From assembly GCA_016199925.1 (NCBI GenBank), contig JACQFT010000038.1:1-36192 (forward strand): a stretch of DNA of 36,192 nt, written 5' to 3'. This document shows, in pieces, positions 1 through 7,745 of this stretch (positions are counted from its first letter, which is position 1; every line of letters begins with the position of its first letter). The position numbers were made by a program, and so were the translations under genes. The notes under the pieces are model-generated. The model worked only from the letters and a program-made list of their open reading frames with translations, had not been told where the DNA came from and searched no databases. The DNA comes from Opitutia bacterium (GTDB lineage: Bacteria; Verrucomicrobiota; Verrucomicrobiia; Opitutales; Opitutaceae).

Positions 1-564
1 AAAGCCTACGACACCAAGGTCGGCACGCACGTCTTCCTCGCGCAGATGGACGACGCGCATCCGCTCTGCGTCATCCTGAAAAAGATCGAGTTCGGCACGA
101 TCACCGGCCGCCAGCGCATGGTCGGTTGGTTCGACGCCGTGGAAAAAGGCGACGCGCTTCGCTACGGCGGCTTTCAGGATTTGATGATCAACAAAATCGA
201 CGCCCTGACGCACGCCGGCGACTGGCGAGGCGATTTGCTCATCTGCACGGCGTATCAGTCGCCCGACGGCACGTTGCACCGCCATGTCCCGCGTGACGAC
301 GCCATCCGCCGCACGCTCCGCCCCGTGTATGAAAAATGTCCCGGCTGGTCGGAGGATCTTTCCCGCATCCGTCACTTCGCCGATCTCCCGCCCAACGCCC
401 GACGCTATGTCGCCGCGATGATGCGCAGCATCTGCGACGTCGCCTACGAGGGCGGCGAGCGGCCGGCCACGTTGCCGAATCTCCGCTACCTCGGCGTCGG
501 CCCCGGCGAATCGCAGCTCATCAAGGACGTCCCCGCGACCCGCGAACTCCTCGCGCTGAAGTAA
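1..564 (+). CDS. purA: Adenylosuccinate synthetase, C-terminal part (5' end outside window)
   Basis: This is the last 187 codons of PurA, which joins IMP and aspartate using GTP to make adenylosuccinate, the first committed step to AMP, in the cytosol. The frame is open from base 1, so the ATG at 46 offered by the ORF track is internal and the gene starts upstream. Family signatures are visible in the expected order: '[13 protein letters not shown]', a 'INKIDAL' strand where PurA has T/NKLDVL, 'CTAYQSPDG', '[12 protein letters not shown]', 'LPPNARRYV' and the near-terminal '[10 protein letters not shown]' (IS/GVGP) loop. The catalytic N-terminal half cannot be seen. A short palindrome follows the TAA at once. 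Identification is firm; whether the protein is of the slightly longer type seen in some phyla cannot be judged from this part. Confidence 0.93.
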   Translation, partial: KAYDTKVGTHVFLAQMDDAHPLCVILKKIEFGTITGRQRMVGWFDAVEKGDALRYGGFQDLMINKIDALTHAGDWRGDLLICTAYQSPDGTLHRHVPRDDAIRRTLRPVYEKCPGWSEDLSRIRHFADLPPNARRYVAAMMRSICDVAYEGGERPATLPNLRYLGVGPGESQLIKDVPATRELLALK

Positions 565-568
565 GGAT

Positions 569-588
569 CCCCGGAGCAAGCTCCGGGG
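569..588. terminator. Perfect palindromic hairpin after purA
   Basis: CCCCGGAGC-AA-GCTCCGGGG forms a perfect 9-bp stem starting five bases after the purA stop. No T-run follows, so it may act as an RNA 3'-end stabiliser or a member of a palindromic repeat family rather than a true intrinsic terminator. Its core CGGAGCAAGCTCCG recurs at 691-704. Confidence 0.45.
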
Positions 589-615
589 CATTCCAGAAAC
601 CTGTTCACTGCTTTT

Positions 616-677
616 GTGGGAGCGAGCTTGCTCGCGACACGCACACCACACTGGGTCGCGTTCAAGCACGCTCCCAC
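616..677. repeat. REP-like inverted repeat, copy 1
   Basis: A 62-bp imperfect palindrome with arms GTGGGAGCG... and ...CGCTCCCAC, and an internal GCTTGCTCGCGAC facing GTCGCG. Two further copies of the same length and layout lie at 21214 and 26876. The arm closely resembles the REP sequence common between genes of Pseudomonas (GTGGGAGCGGGCTTGCTCGCGA type). The copy sits between the 3' ends of two convergent genes, flanked on both sides by CGGAGCAAGCTCCG. Confidence 0.75.
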
Positions 678-690
678 AGCCCAACCAAGC

Positions 691-704
691 CGGAGCAAGC
701 TCCG
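691..704. repeat. Second copy of CGGAGCAAGCTCCG palindrome
   Basis: A 14-base perfect palindrome identical to the core of the hairpin at 569-588. The two copies bracket the REP-like repeat at 616-677, as if the REP had entered an older palindromic repeat or its target. Confidence 0.5.
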
Positions 705-728
705 AGGTATAGAACCCATAGGGACTAG

Positions 729-754
729 AAAACCGGAGCCGTCGCTCCGGTTTT
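729..754. terminator. Bidirectional terminator between purA and the HTH gene
   Basis: AAAACCGGAGC-CGTC-GCTCCGGTTTT makes an 11-bp stem with A-runs on the left and T-runs on the right. It is therefore usable by transcription from purA (plus) and from the minus-strand HTH gene, whose stop is 39 bases away. Confidence 0.7.
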
Positions 755-792
755 CGAGTCGTTTGCCGTCTGGCCGACGGCAACGGGATCAC

Positions 793-1155
793 TCAGCCGC
801 GTTTCTTTACCAGGCCGAGTTCTTTTTTGATATTGTGCACACTCGGGAGCGAGATGCCGAGCGCCTTGGCAATTTCACCGCCGGTCTTGCCGGCCTGCGC
901 CAAGCCTTTCAGCTTTTGTTTCATTTCCGGCGTAATCACCGCGCGCTTGCGGCGGGAGCCGCCGGACTGGTGCGCTCGTGGGGCCGGCCCGCCTCGGTCG
1001 GCAGCGCGCAGCGCCTTGATGAATTCATCCATCGACTTGCAACCGAACTTGGCCGGCAAAGCGCAGAGCTTGCGCTGAGATCCCTGAAGTTGTTTTTCCA
1101 ACCTGGCGACCATCCTTTGATATTTCGCCAGTGCCTGAAGTTTATTGGTAACCAT
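793..1155 (-). CDS. Small helix-turn-helix protein with coiled-coil N-terminus
   Basis: A 120-residue protein of unknown function if started at the ATG at 1155 ('MVTNKLQALAKYQRM'); the track's upstream ATG at 1191 adds 12 unlikely residues. Residues 1-35 are rich in K, Q, L and R with heptad-like spacing, suggesting a coiled coil. The middle is basic ('SGGSRRKRAV'). The C-terminus 'GKTGGEIAKALGISLPSVHNIKKELG' is a clear helix-turn-helix of the kind found in resolvase or transposase tails and small regulators. It lies downstream of folC on the same strand, 84 bases apart, and ends at a bidirectional terminator. A DNA-binding role is inferred from the HTH only; no ligand or catalytic domain is visible. 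Confidence 0.7.
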   Translation of the reverse strand: MVTNKLQALAKYQRMVARLEKQLQGSQRKLCALPAKFGCKSMDEFIKALRAADRGGPAPRAHQSGGSRRKRAVITPEMKQKLKGLAQAGKTGGEIAKALGISLPSVHNIKKELGLVKKRG

Positions 1156-1239
1156 GCGCCATACTAGTATCCCGCGGTCGCGTATAGGCAAGCCGCCGTT
1201 GGCTATAGAATCATAAAACCCTGCCGGCAGCCACGCCCG

Positions 1240-2550
1240 CTAGAAATCCTGGAGGTGCGCCTCGCCGAGTCCCCGGGCCGGCTCGATCCGCGCCAGCACT
1301 TCGCCCAACAGATAGACCGAGCCGGTCACCACGACGGTATCGCCCGGCTGCCCGATCGCACAGGAGCGGGCGTCGGGGAAAACCTGCTCCAGCGTGGCCC
1401 GCCGCAGGAGGGCGCGCGCGGCGGGGGGCGTGTATGATTCGAGCTGCTCCTGGGTGCAGGCGCGCTCCATCCGCGGCGGCACCAGGTAAATTTCCCGGGC
1501 GTGGCGCCCGAGAACCTCGAGCAGCGCCCGCGCCCGGGATTCGCCCAGCACGCCGGTCACGACGACGGGTTTGCGGCCGGTCTCGGCGACGAGCTGCCGG
1601 AGATTGGCCTCCAGCGTCTCCGCCCCCTCCGGATTGTGCGAAGCGTCGAGCACGAGCGGCCGGCCCCCGATGCTGGTGCGCTGCCACCGGCCCGGCCACC
1701 AGACTTGCCGCAAACCCGCCGCGATGGTCTCCGCCCCGAGCCGCCACTCCGGCGGCATCAGCCGCGCGACCAGCGTCGCCGACGCGGCATTCCACCGTTG
1801 ATAGTCGCCTGCGAGGTTCGTCGCCGGGTATCCGCTGATCGCCTCGCCAAAAATTTCGCGCACGGAATGCACCGGCGCGTGGCGCTCGCGGGCAATCTCG
1901 CGGATCACCACCTCCGCCTCGGCGGGCACGCGCCCGAGCACCACCGGCCGGCCTTCCTTGATAATTCCCGCCTTCTCCCGGGCGATCTGGCCGATGGTGT
2001 CGCCCAACATTTCGCAGTGGTCCAGCCCGATGGACGTGATGACCGCGACCTCCGGCAGCACGACATTCGTGGCATCGAGCCGGCCGCCGAGCCCGACCTC
2101 GACGATGGCGACGTCCACCTGCTTCCGCTGGAATTGCAGGAATGCCATCGCGGTCATGAACTCAAAAAAACTCGGCCGTTCGTCCGCGTGGGCCGCCGCG
2201 AGCCGGTCGGCCGTCGGCTTCAGTTCCCGGGTGTAAGCGACGATCTCCGCCTCCGTCAGCAACTGCCGCTCAACCTGCACGCGCTCGCCCAGCCGCACCA
2301 AATGCGGCGACGTGTAGAGTCCGGTGCGCCAGCCGGCCGCGTGAAAAATTGCGTCGAGCATCGCCGCGACCGACCCTTTGCCGTTCGTGCCCGCGATGTG
2401 CAGCACCGGATAATCCCGCTCGGGATGCCCCAGCGCCGCCGCCAGCCCGCGCATCCGGTCGAGGCCAAACTTCGGCCCGGCGGCTTTCAACGCATAGAGA
2501 TATTCCGTCACCGACGCGTAGTCGGCCAGGAACGGTGACGACGGCGACAT
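1240..2550 (-). CDS. folC: Folylpolyglutamate synthase / dihydrofolate synthase
   Basis: A 436-residue Mur-ligase-superfamily enzyme that adds glutamate to (dihydro)folates using ATP in the cytosol. Evidence includes the P-loop 'HIAGTNGKGSVAAML' near residue 50, 'TSPHLVRLGERV', 'FEFMTAMAF', the 'VEVGLGGRLDATNV' block, 'ITSIGLDHCEMLG' with 'IAREKAGIIK', and the C-terminal domain motif 'DASHNPEG'. The start is the ATG at 2550 ('MSPSSPFLADYASV'); the longer track ORF runs upstream into the accD coding region. It is the last gene of truA-comF-accD-folC, 13 bases after accD. The accD-folC neighbourhood is also known in Proteobacteria. Length and motifs are normal. Confidence 0.95.
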   Translation of the reverse strand: MSPSSPFLADYASVTEYLYALKAAGPKFGLDRMRGLAAALGHPERDYPVLHIAGTNGKGSVAAMLDAIFHAAGWRTGLYTSPHLVRLGERVQVERQLLTEAEIVAYTRELKPTADRLAAAHADERPSFFEFMTAMAFLQFQRKQVDVAIVEVGLGGRLDATNVVLPEVAVITSIGLDHCEMLGDTIGQIAREKAGIIKEGRPVVLGRVPAEAEVVIREIARERHAPVHSVREIFGEAISGYPATNLAGDYQRWNAASATLVARLMPPEWRLGAETIAAGLRQVWWPGRWQRTSIGGRPLVLDASHNPEGAETLEANLRQLVAETGRKPVVVTGVLGESRARALLEVLGRHAREIYLVPPRMERACTQEQLESYTPPAARALLRRATLEQVFPDARSCAIGQPGDTVVVTGSVYLLGEVLARIEPARGLGEAHLQDF

Positions 2551-2563
2551 CGTGCAGGCCGCG

Positions 2564-3469
2564 TCAGTTCGCCGCGGCGACGGCCACCGGGAACGGCGCC
2601 GACGTCGGCACTTTGCGCGACTGGTATTTGTGCAGATGCAGCACCTGCAGCAACGCGGCGAGCCGGTCGCGCATCTCCGTGCGCGGCACAATCTGGTCGA
2701 TCAGTCCGTGCTTGAGCAAAAACTCCGCCGTCTGGAAACCGGCCGGCAGGGTCTGCTTGGTCGTCTCCTTGATGACGCGCGCGCCGGCGAAACCAATCAG
2801 CGCCCCCGGCTCGGCGAGGAGGATGTCCCCTAGCGTGGCGAAGCTCGCGGTGACACCGCCCGTCGTCGGATAAGTGAGGACGGAGATGTAAGGCAGCTTC
2901 GCCGCCGCCAGCCGGCCGAGCGCGGCGCTCGTCTTCGCCATCTGCATCAGGCTGAAAATGCCCTCCTGCATTCGCGCGCCGCCCGAGGAGCTGACGATGA
3001 TGCAGGGAACCCTCTTCTTCAGCGCGCGTTCGACGGCGCGGGTGATCTTCTCCCCCACCGCCGCGCCCATCGCCCCGCCGCAGAAACGAAAATCCATCAC
3101 CGCCAGCGAAACCTCGATCCCGTGGATTTTTCCCACGCCGCAAACGACCGCCTCCGGCAGACCGCTGTCCTTTTCGTATTTCTTGATCCGGTCCGGATAC
3201 GCCGCCGAGTCGACGAACTTCAGCGGGTCGCCCGACTTCACGTTCGCGTCGAACTCCGTGAACGACCCCTCGTCGACCATGCTCTTGATCCGCTCGCGCG
3301 ACCCGATCGGGAAATGGTAGCCGCTTTTTGGGACGACCATCAGGTTGTCCGCGAGGTCCTTGTTGAAGATGATTTCGCCGGAGACCGGGCACTTGGTCCA
3401 CAGGCCTTCCGGGATATTTTTCTTCTTCTTGGTGGAAGTCGTGAGCTTGGGCTTGGAAAAATGTGTCAT
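2564..3469 (-). CDS. accD: Acetyl-CoA carboxylase carboxyltransferase subunit beta, with degenerate zinc ribbon
   Basis: A 301-residue beta subunit of the carboxyltransferase that moves the carboxyl group from biotin-BCCP to acetyl-CoA to give malonyl-CoA for fatty acid synthesis. The crotonase-fold core is well conserved: '[11 protein letters not shown]', '[11 protein letters not shown]', '[20 protein letters not shown]', '[14 protein letters not shown]' and '[12 protein letters not shown]'. The N-terminal four-cysteine zinc ribbon is unusual. '[10 protein letters not shown]' keeps C27 but has S30 in place of the second cysteine, and 'VVPKSGYHF' has V46 and S49 in place of the third and fourth. 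A normal zinc site cannot form. It sits between comF (9 bases) and folC (13 bases) in one operon. Identification is firm. Confidence 0.96.
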   Translation of the reverse strand: MTHFSKPKLTTSTKKKKNIPEGLWTKCPVSGEIIFNKDLADNLMVVPKSGYHFPIGSRERIKSMVDEGSFTEFDANVKSGDPLKFVDSAAYPDRIKKYEKDSGLPEAVVCGVGKIHGIEVSLAVMDFRFCGGAMGAAVGEKITRAVERALKKRVPCIIVSSSGGARMQEGIFSLMQMAKTSAALGRLAAAKLPYISVLTYPTTGGVTASFATLGDILLAEPGALIGFAGARVIKETTKQTLPAGFQTAEFLLKHGLIDQIVPRTEMRDRLAALLQVLHLHKYQSRKVPTSAPFPVAVAAAN

Positions 3470-3478
3470 GAGTGAGGA

Positions 3479-4213
3479 TCAACCGTGGCCGAAAGTGGCG
3501 ACGTCGAGGTTCAGCGCCCCGGCGCGGCGGAGCACGGCGGCGCAGGCATTGAGAGTGGAACCCGTGGTGAAAACATCGTCGACGAGGACGTAACGTCGGG
3601 CCGGATGTATGGCCGCGCCGGAGGACATGGCAAAGGCATTTTTCAGATTCTTCTGCCGCGCCGCCCGGTCGTAGTGCGTCTGCGATTCCGTATCGACGAC
3701 GCGCCGCAGCAGCAGTTCGACGCTCGCCTGCCCGCCGGCGGCCCGCACCGCGCACTCGGCGAGCAGTTCGCTCTGGTTGTAGGTGCGCTCGCGCCGCTTG
3801 CGCGGATGCAACGGCACCGGCACGAGCACGGCTCCGCAAAGATAGTCGGTGTAGCCCGGTGCCGTCTGCATCAGCGTCACCACGTCCTCCAGCACGTGCA
3901 GTCCGTGGTGGTATTTCAGCGCGTGCACCAACGAGCGCCCGGGGCCCTTGAGCAGCACGGCCGTTTTGCCCCGGCCGAATTCGGGCACCAGCGCCTCGCA
4001 GTGCGGACACAGCCGGTTGGCCTCCATCTCACCGAAAAACGGATGCCCGCACGTCGTGCAATGCGGCTCGGCCACCACGTGCAGCTGCCGCTCGCAAGCC
4101 GGACAAACATGCCGGAGCGCGCCGTCTTCAACGAGACCCTCGCAGTGCACGCAGCTGCGCGGGAACACCACATCGAGGGTGTCTCGCCAGCGGCCTTGCA
4201 GCGTCGCCTTCAT
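3479..4213 (-). CDS. comF: ComF family phosphoribosyltransferase-like protein
   Basis: A 244-residue ComF/GntX-family protein. Members are needed for DNA uptake in competence in some bacteria and have a phosphoribosyltransferase fold; their reaction is not settled. The N-terminus has eight cysteines in CxxC pairs (C21/C24, C37/C40, C52/C55, C69/C72), consistent with a double zinc ribbon. The middle 'HALKYHHGLHVLEDVV' and 'PVPLHPRKRRERTYNQSELLA' are family signatures. 'YVLVDDVFTTGSTLNAC' near residue 207 is the PRPP-binding loop. I chose the ATG at 4213; the track's start is a TTG at 4225 that overlaps the truA stop. It lies within the truA-comF-accD-folC operon. Confidence 0.92.
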   Translation of the reverse strand: MKATLQGRWRDTLDVVFPRSCVHCEGLVEDGALRHVCPACERQLHVVAEPHCTTCGHPFFGEMEANRLCPHCEALVPEFGRGKTAVLLKGPGRSLVHALKYHHGLHVLEDVVTLMQTAPGYTDYLCGAVLVPVPLHPRKRRERTYNQSELLAECAVRAAGGQASVELLLRRVVDTESQTHYDRAARQKNLKNAFAMSSGAAIHPARRYVLVDDVFTTGSTLNACAAVLRRAGALNLDVATFGHG

Positions 4214-4221
4214 CGCCGCAC

Positions 4222-4980
4222 TCAATAGAAAACTTTCACCAAAAACAATCCCTGCGCCGGCGCCGTCTGCACGGCCGCCGTGCGCCGGCCGGTCTCGAGC
4301 ATCGCGGCGACGTCTTCGGGCCGCAGCTTCCCCAGGCCCACGATCACCAGCGCGCCGACCAGACTGCGCACCATCTTGTAGAGGAAACCATCGGCCTCCA
4401 AAGTGAACCGCACCCGGCGCCCCCGGCGCACAATCTCGAACCGGCGCAGGTCGCGCACCGTCGTTTCGCGTTCGGTGCCGTTATTCGCCGAGAATGCTTT
4501 GAAGTCGTGCCTCCCGCGCAGCAGCGCCGCGGCTTTTTCAACCGCCTTCCAGTCGAGCTCGCGGTTGATCGACCAGCAGTAGCGCGTGGCGAACGGGTCC
4601 GCGTCGCCGAGGAAAACGTGGTAGCGGTAAGTCTTTCCCTTCGCGTCGAAGCGCGCATGGAAATCCGCCCGGGCCCGCCGCAGACTCTTGATCCGGATCG
4701 CGCGCCCGAGACCGCCCTGCAACGCCGTGCGCAGTTTCTCCGGGCCATGCGCCCACTCGCCGTCGAAATGAAAAACCTGTCCGAGCGCGTGCACGCCCGA
4801 GTCGGTCCGCCCGCTGCCGTGGATGCGCACCTCGCGCGCGAAAATTTTCCGCAGTTGCCGCTCGATCACATCCTGGATCGCCTGCCCGCTCGCCTGACTC
4901 TGCCAGCCCTCGAACGCGCTCCCGTCGTAGGCGCACCCGCAGCGCCAGCGCATCGTGGTGGTGGGTTTGGTCGGCAGCAT
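4222..4980 (-). CDS. truA: tRNA pseudouridine(38-40) synthase TruA
   Basis: A 252-residue enzyme that isomerises uridines 38-40 in the tRNA anticodon arm. The catalytic aspartate is D60 in 'GSGRTDSGVHALGQV'. Other family blocks are 'CAYDGSAFEGWQSQ', 'FHARFDAKGKTYRY', 'RGRHDFKAFS' and 'FLYKMVRSLVGALV'. The start is taken as the ATG at 4980 ('MLPTKP'); an ATG nine codons further in (4953) is an alternative, and neither has a clear Shine-Dalgarno site. The 780-codon ORF in the track is this gene plus unrelated upstream reading through. It is the first gene of a four-gene minus-strand operon and diverges from the HAD phosphatase gene 108 bases away. Confidence 0.94.
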   Translation of the reverse strand: MLPTKPTTTMRWRCGCAYDGSAFEGWQSQASGQAIQDVIERQLRKIFAREVRIHGSGRTDSGVHALGQVFHFDGEWAHGPEKLRTALQGGLGRAIRIKSLRRARADFHARFDAKGKTYRYHVFLGDADPFATRYCWSINRELDWKAVEKAAALLRGRHDFKAFSANNGTERETTVRDLRRFEIVRRGRRVRFTLEADGFLYKMVRSLVGALVIVGLGKLRPEDVAAMLETGRRTAAVQTAPAQGLFLVKVFY

Positions 4981-5088
4981 CGGCTGCACGTTGCGCGGCC
5001 CGCGCCTGCGCCGCAAGCCGGAGATGCAGCGGCGCCGGCGGCGAAAAATGTTGTGCGGCACCGGCCCGCCCCGGCAAATTGCCCGTTT

Positions 5089-5751
5089 GTGAAGCACCCG
5101 AAATACCGGCACATCATCTGGGACTGGAACGGCACCCTGCTCGACGATCTCGACTACTGCATCGGCGTCATGAACGGCATCCTGCGCCGTCGCCAGTTGC
5201 CCGAGATGGACCGCGTGCGCTACCACGACCTCTTCGATTTTCCCGTCCAGCATTATTACGAGCGACTCGGTTTCGATCATACCAAGGACACGTTTCACAC
5301 GCTGAGCGTCGAGTTCATCGCCGGCTACGACGCCAACCGCTGGGACTGCGCGCTCCACCCCGCCGCACGCGCCACGCTCGCCGGCGTGCAGGCCAGCGGC
5401 ACGACCCAGTCGATCCTCTCCGCCTACCGCGACGCCACGCTGAAAGAGATCGTCGGCCACTTCGGCCTGACGCCGCACTTCAGCCATCTCGCCGGCCTCG
5501 ACGACATCTACGCGCACAGCAAAGTCGAACTCGGCCACGCCCAAGTCAAAGCGCTCGGCCTGGCGCCCGCCGATATTGTCCTCGTCGGCGACACCGTCCA
5601 CGACCTCGAAGTCGCGCGCGAACTCGGCGTCGACTGCGTGCTCGTCGCCGCCGGCCATCATCCTTTCGCCAAACTGCGCCACCACCACGACCGCGTGCTC
5701 CACACGCTCGCCGAGCTTCCTTCGGTGCCCGGCCTGGAGTTCCTCGCTTAA
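5089..5751 (+). CDS. HAD-superfamily hydrolase, phosphoglycolate phosphatase-like
   Basis: A 220-residue haloacid-dehalogenase-type phosphatase with all four motifs. Motif I is 'WDWNGTLLDD' (nucleophile plus acid/base two residues later as N, the DxN variant). Motif II is the serine in 'SILSAYR', motif III the lysine in 'HSKVELGHAQ', and motif IV 'VLVGDTVHDLEVA'. A helical cap follows motif I, as in Gph-like family members. The substrate cannot be told from sequence. The GTG at 5089 is chosen because 'VKHPKYRHIIWDWNGT' puts motif I at the usual place; the longer ORF overlaps truA on the other strand. Its stop overlaps that of ruvX on the palindrome TTAA. Confidence 0.88.
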   Translation: MKHPKYRHIIWDWNGTLLDDLDYCIGVMNGILRRRQLPEMDRVRYHDLFDFPVQHYYERLGFDHTKDTFHTLSVEFIAGYDANRWDCALHPAARATLAGVQASGTTQSILSAYRDATLKEIVGHFGLTPHFSHLAGLDDIYAHSKVELGHAQVKALGLAPADIVLVGDTVHDLEVARELGVDCVLVAAGHHPFAKLRHHHDRVLHTLAELPSVPGLEFLA

Positions 5752-6179
5752 CTCTGCTCGGGCCATGCCGGCGGGATTCGCTGGTCGAGGAAATCCTGCA
5801 AGATCAGACAGGCCGCGCGCGAATCGATCAGGCCGCTGTCGCGCACCCCGCGCCGGTCTTTCTTCGCGATCGACGACTCCGCGGCGTAACTCGTGAGCGT
5901 CTCGTCGATCAGATGCACGGGCAGACCGAAGTCGGCCTTGAGCCGCGCCACAAACGCATCGACTTCCTTCGCCTTGAAACCGGTCGAGCCGTCCAGGTTG
6001 AACGGATAACCGACGACGAGGTCCGTGATGCGCCGCTGCCGGATCGCCTCGCCCAGCTTCACCCAGCGAATCGTCGGGTCCGCGTCGATGAGTGCCGGCA
6101 ACGGCGTCGCGACGCCAACCTCGTCGCCGTGCGCGAGGCCGACGCGCTTCGTGCCGTAGTCGATTCCGAGGCAGCGCAT
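5748..6179 (-). CDS. ruvX: Putative pre-16S rRNA nuclease / Holliday junction resolvase-like YqgF
   Basis: A 143-residue RNase H-fold protein of the YqgF/RuvX family, which is implicated in the maturation of the 16S rRNA 5' end. Conserved acidic motifs are present: 'GIDYGTKRVGLA' near the N-terminus, 'DLVVGYPFNLDGS', 'LIDETLTSYAAE' and 'DSRAACLILQDFL' at the C-terminus. Length is typical. The start lies three bases after the manC stop, so the two are probably co-transcribed. Its TAA stop sits on the same TTAA that ends the convergent HAD gene, leaving no room for a terminator between them. Confidence 0.93.
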   Translation of the reverse strand: MRCLGIDYGTKRVGLAHGDEVGVATPLPALIDADPTIRWVKLGEAIRQRRITDLVVGYPFNLDGSTGFKAKEVDAFVARLKADFGLPVHLIDETLTSYAAESSIAKKDRRGVRDSGLIDSRAACLILQDFLDQRIPPAWPEQS

Positions 6180-6182
6180 CGC

Positions 6183-7271
6183 TCAGAGAAATTTCTTTCC
6201 ACCCGCGTCGCCTTCGAGGCGCTTGAGCAGTGCCTTGATCTCCTGTGCGCGCGCCTTCGTGCAGACGAGCGTGGCGTCGGGCGTGTGCACCACCACGAGA
6301 TCGTCGGCACCGACGACCGCGGTGAGATGGCCGTCGGTCGAGACCACGATGTTGTTCTTGCCGCCCTCGACCATCGCGAGCCCGCGCAGCACGTTGCCGG
6401 CAGCGTCCGGCGGGAAATGTTTGGCAATCGCCGGCCACGCACCGACGTCGTCCCAGTCGAACGTCGCAGGCACGACGACGACGTTCGTCGATTTCTCCAT
6501 CAGCGCATAGTCGACGGAAATTTTCGGCAGCGTCGGATAAAGCGCCGCCAGCGCCGCATCCCACGTCCCGCTGCTCTTGGCCGCCGCCTCAACCTTGGCA
6601 AGGCCCGCGTAGAGTTCGGGCGCGTGCGCCTTGAAGGCCGCTTCCACGACCGGCACGCGCCAGACGAACATGCCGGCGTTCCAGAAATATTCGCCTGAGG
6701 CCAAGTAGCCCTCGGCCGTCGCGAGACTCGGTTTTTCAACAAAACGCTTCACGGCCATCGCCCAGTGTCCGTCAAATTCTTTCCACGGTCCGGCTTGCCG
6801 GATGTAGCCGAAACCCGTGTCGGGCGTCGTGGGCTTGATGCCGATGGTCACGAGCACGTCGTCGCTCTCCGCCGCCGCGAACGCCACGCCGAGCAGGCGC
6901 TGATACTCCGCGACGTCGTGGATGACGTGATCGGCCGGCAGCATCGCGAACGCCGCGCCGGGAGCGCGCTGCTTGACCAAGAGCATCGCCAATCCCGTCG
7001 CCGCGGCGGTGTCGCGGCCCATCGGCTCGGCGACGAGGTTGCCCGCCGGCAAAGCCGGGCACGCGGCGCGCACGCCGGCGAGCTGCGACTGCGTGGTGAT
7101 GACGAAAATATTTTCCTTCGGCGCCACGCCGAGCACGCGCGCCACGGTCTGCGTCAGCATCGGCTCGTCGCCGACGATGGGCAGAAGGTGCTTGGGCGTG
7201 TTGCGCCGGCTTTGCGGCCAGAACCGCTCGCCGCGGCCGCCCGCCATGATGACAACGAATCGTTCGGACAT
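6183..7271 (-). CDS. manC: Mannose-1-phosphate guanylyltransferase
   Basis: A 362-residue nucleotidyltransferase making GDP-mannose from mannose-1-phosphate and GTP, a precursor for polysaccharide and glycan synthesis. The signature loop 'VIMAGGRGERFWPQSR' is followed by the lysine in 'TPKHLLPI'. Also present are 'AEPMGRDTAAATGLA', 'LPADHVI', 'GFGYI', 'VKRFVEKP', 'YFWNAGMFVW' and 'ISVDYALMEK' with 'FDWDDVGAW'. There is no C-terminal cupin (phosphomannose isomerase) domain, so this is the single-function short form. The start is the ATG at 7271 ('MSERFVVIMAGG'); the track's 30 extra residues overlap the divergent rhodanese gene. It forms an operon with ruvX. Confidence 0.92.
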   Translation of the reverse strand: MSERFVVIMAGGRGERFWPQSRRNTPKHLLPIVGDEPMLTQTVARVLGVAPKENIFVITTQSQLAGVRAACPALPAGNLVAEPMGRDTAAATGLAMLLVKQRAPGAAFAMLPADHVIHDVAEYQRLLGVAFAAAESDDVLVTIGIKPTTPDTGFGYIRQAGPWKEFDGHWAMAVKRFVEKPSLATAEGYLASGEYFWNAGMFVWRVPVVEAAFKAHAPELYAGLAKVEAAAKSSGTWDAALAALYPTLPKISVDYALMEKSTNVVVVPATFDWDDVGAWPAIAKHFPPDAAGNVLRGLAMVEGGKNNIVVSTDGHLTAVVGADDLVVVHTPDATLVCTKARAQEIKALLKRLEGDAGGKKFL

Positions 7272-7359
7272 GCCTGCCACGATTTCGCCGGGCGAGGACT
7301 CGTCAACGGCGAACTGGATTTGCTTTTCGCCGCCACCTCCCCTTCCTTCCGCGCTCTTC

Positions 7360-7683
7360 ATGGACGTTCCGCTCGAAATTGATGTGCTCGAAGCCCGCCG
7401 CTTGCTCCAGGCCGGCGGCGCTCTGCTGCTCGACGTGCGCGAACCCCACGAGTTCGCCGTCGCTCAGGTCGCCGGCAGCACCCTCATCCCGATGCGCCAA
7501 ATTCCGGCGAAACTCGCCGAATTGCCCGCCGACCAACACCTGCTGATCTTCTGCCACACCGGCGGCCGCAGCCTGCGCGTCACCCAGTTTCTGCGCGCCA
7601 ACGGCCTCCCGCGCGTCAGCAACGTCGCCGGTGGCATCGACGCTTGGTCGCAGCTCTGCGACCCGACTGTTCCGCGCTACTGA
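7360..7683 (+). CDS. Rhodanese-like domain protein
   Basis: A 107-residue single-domain rhodanese. The active-site loop is 'FCHTGGRSLRV', with the cysteine that would carry a persulfide. The upstream 'LLDVREPHEFAVAQVAGSTLIP' and the C-terminal 'VSNVAGGIDAW' are classic family blocks. Such small cytosolic proteins (GlpE/PspE-like) move sulfane sulfur between thiols; the physiological acceptor cannot be inferred. The start is the ATG at 7360 ('MDVPLEIDVLEARRLL'). It is divergent from manC (88 bases) and convergent with the hypothetical gene at 7746. Confidence 0.92.
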   Translation: MDVPLEIDVLEARRLLQAGGALLLDVREPHEFAVAQVAGSTLIPMRQIPAKLAELPADQHLLIFCHTGGRSLRVTQFLRANGLPRVSNVAGGIDAWSQLCDPTVPRY

Positions 7684-7745
7684 TTGCCGCTACTCCGCTC
7701 GACGCGCCTAGGCTTGTTCAACCAAGGTTGTGCGGCAGCGGCACA

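Noticed and set aside
2508-4010. 500-codon minus-strand ORF
   Set aside because: Arg/Gly/Ala-rich frame shadow of accD and comF.
4222-6564. 780-codon minus-strand ORF
   Set aside because: Only its last 252 codons are protein-like (truA). The rest lies antisense to the HAD gene and in another frame of ruvX and manC.
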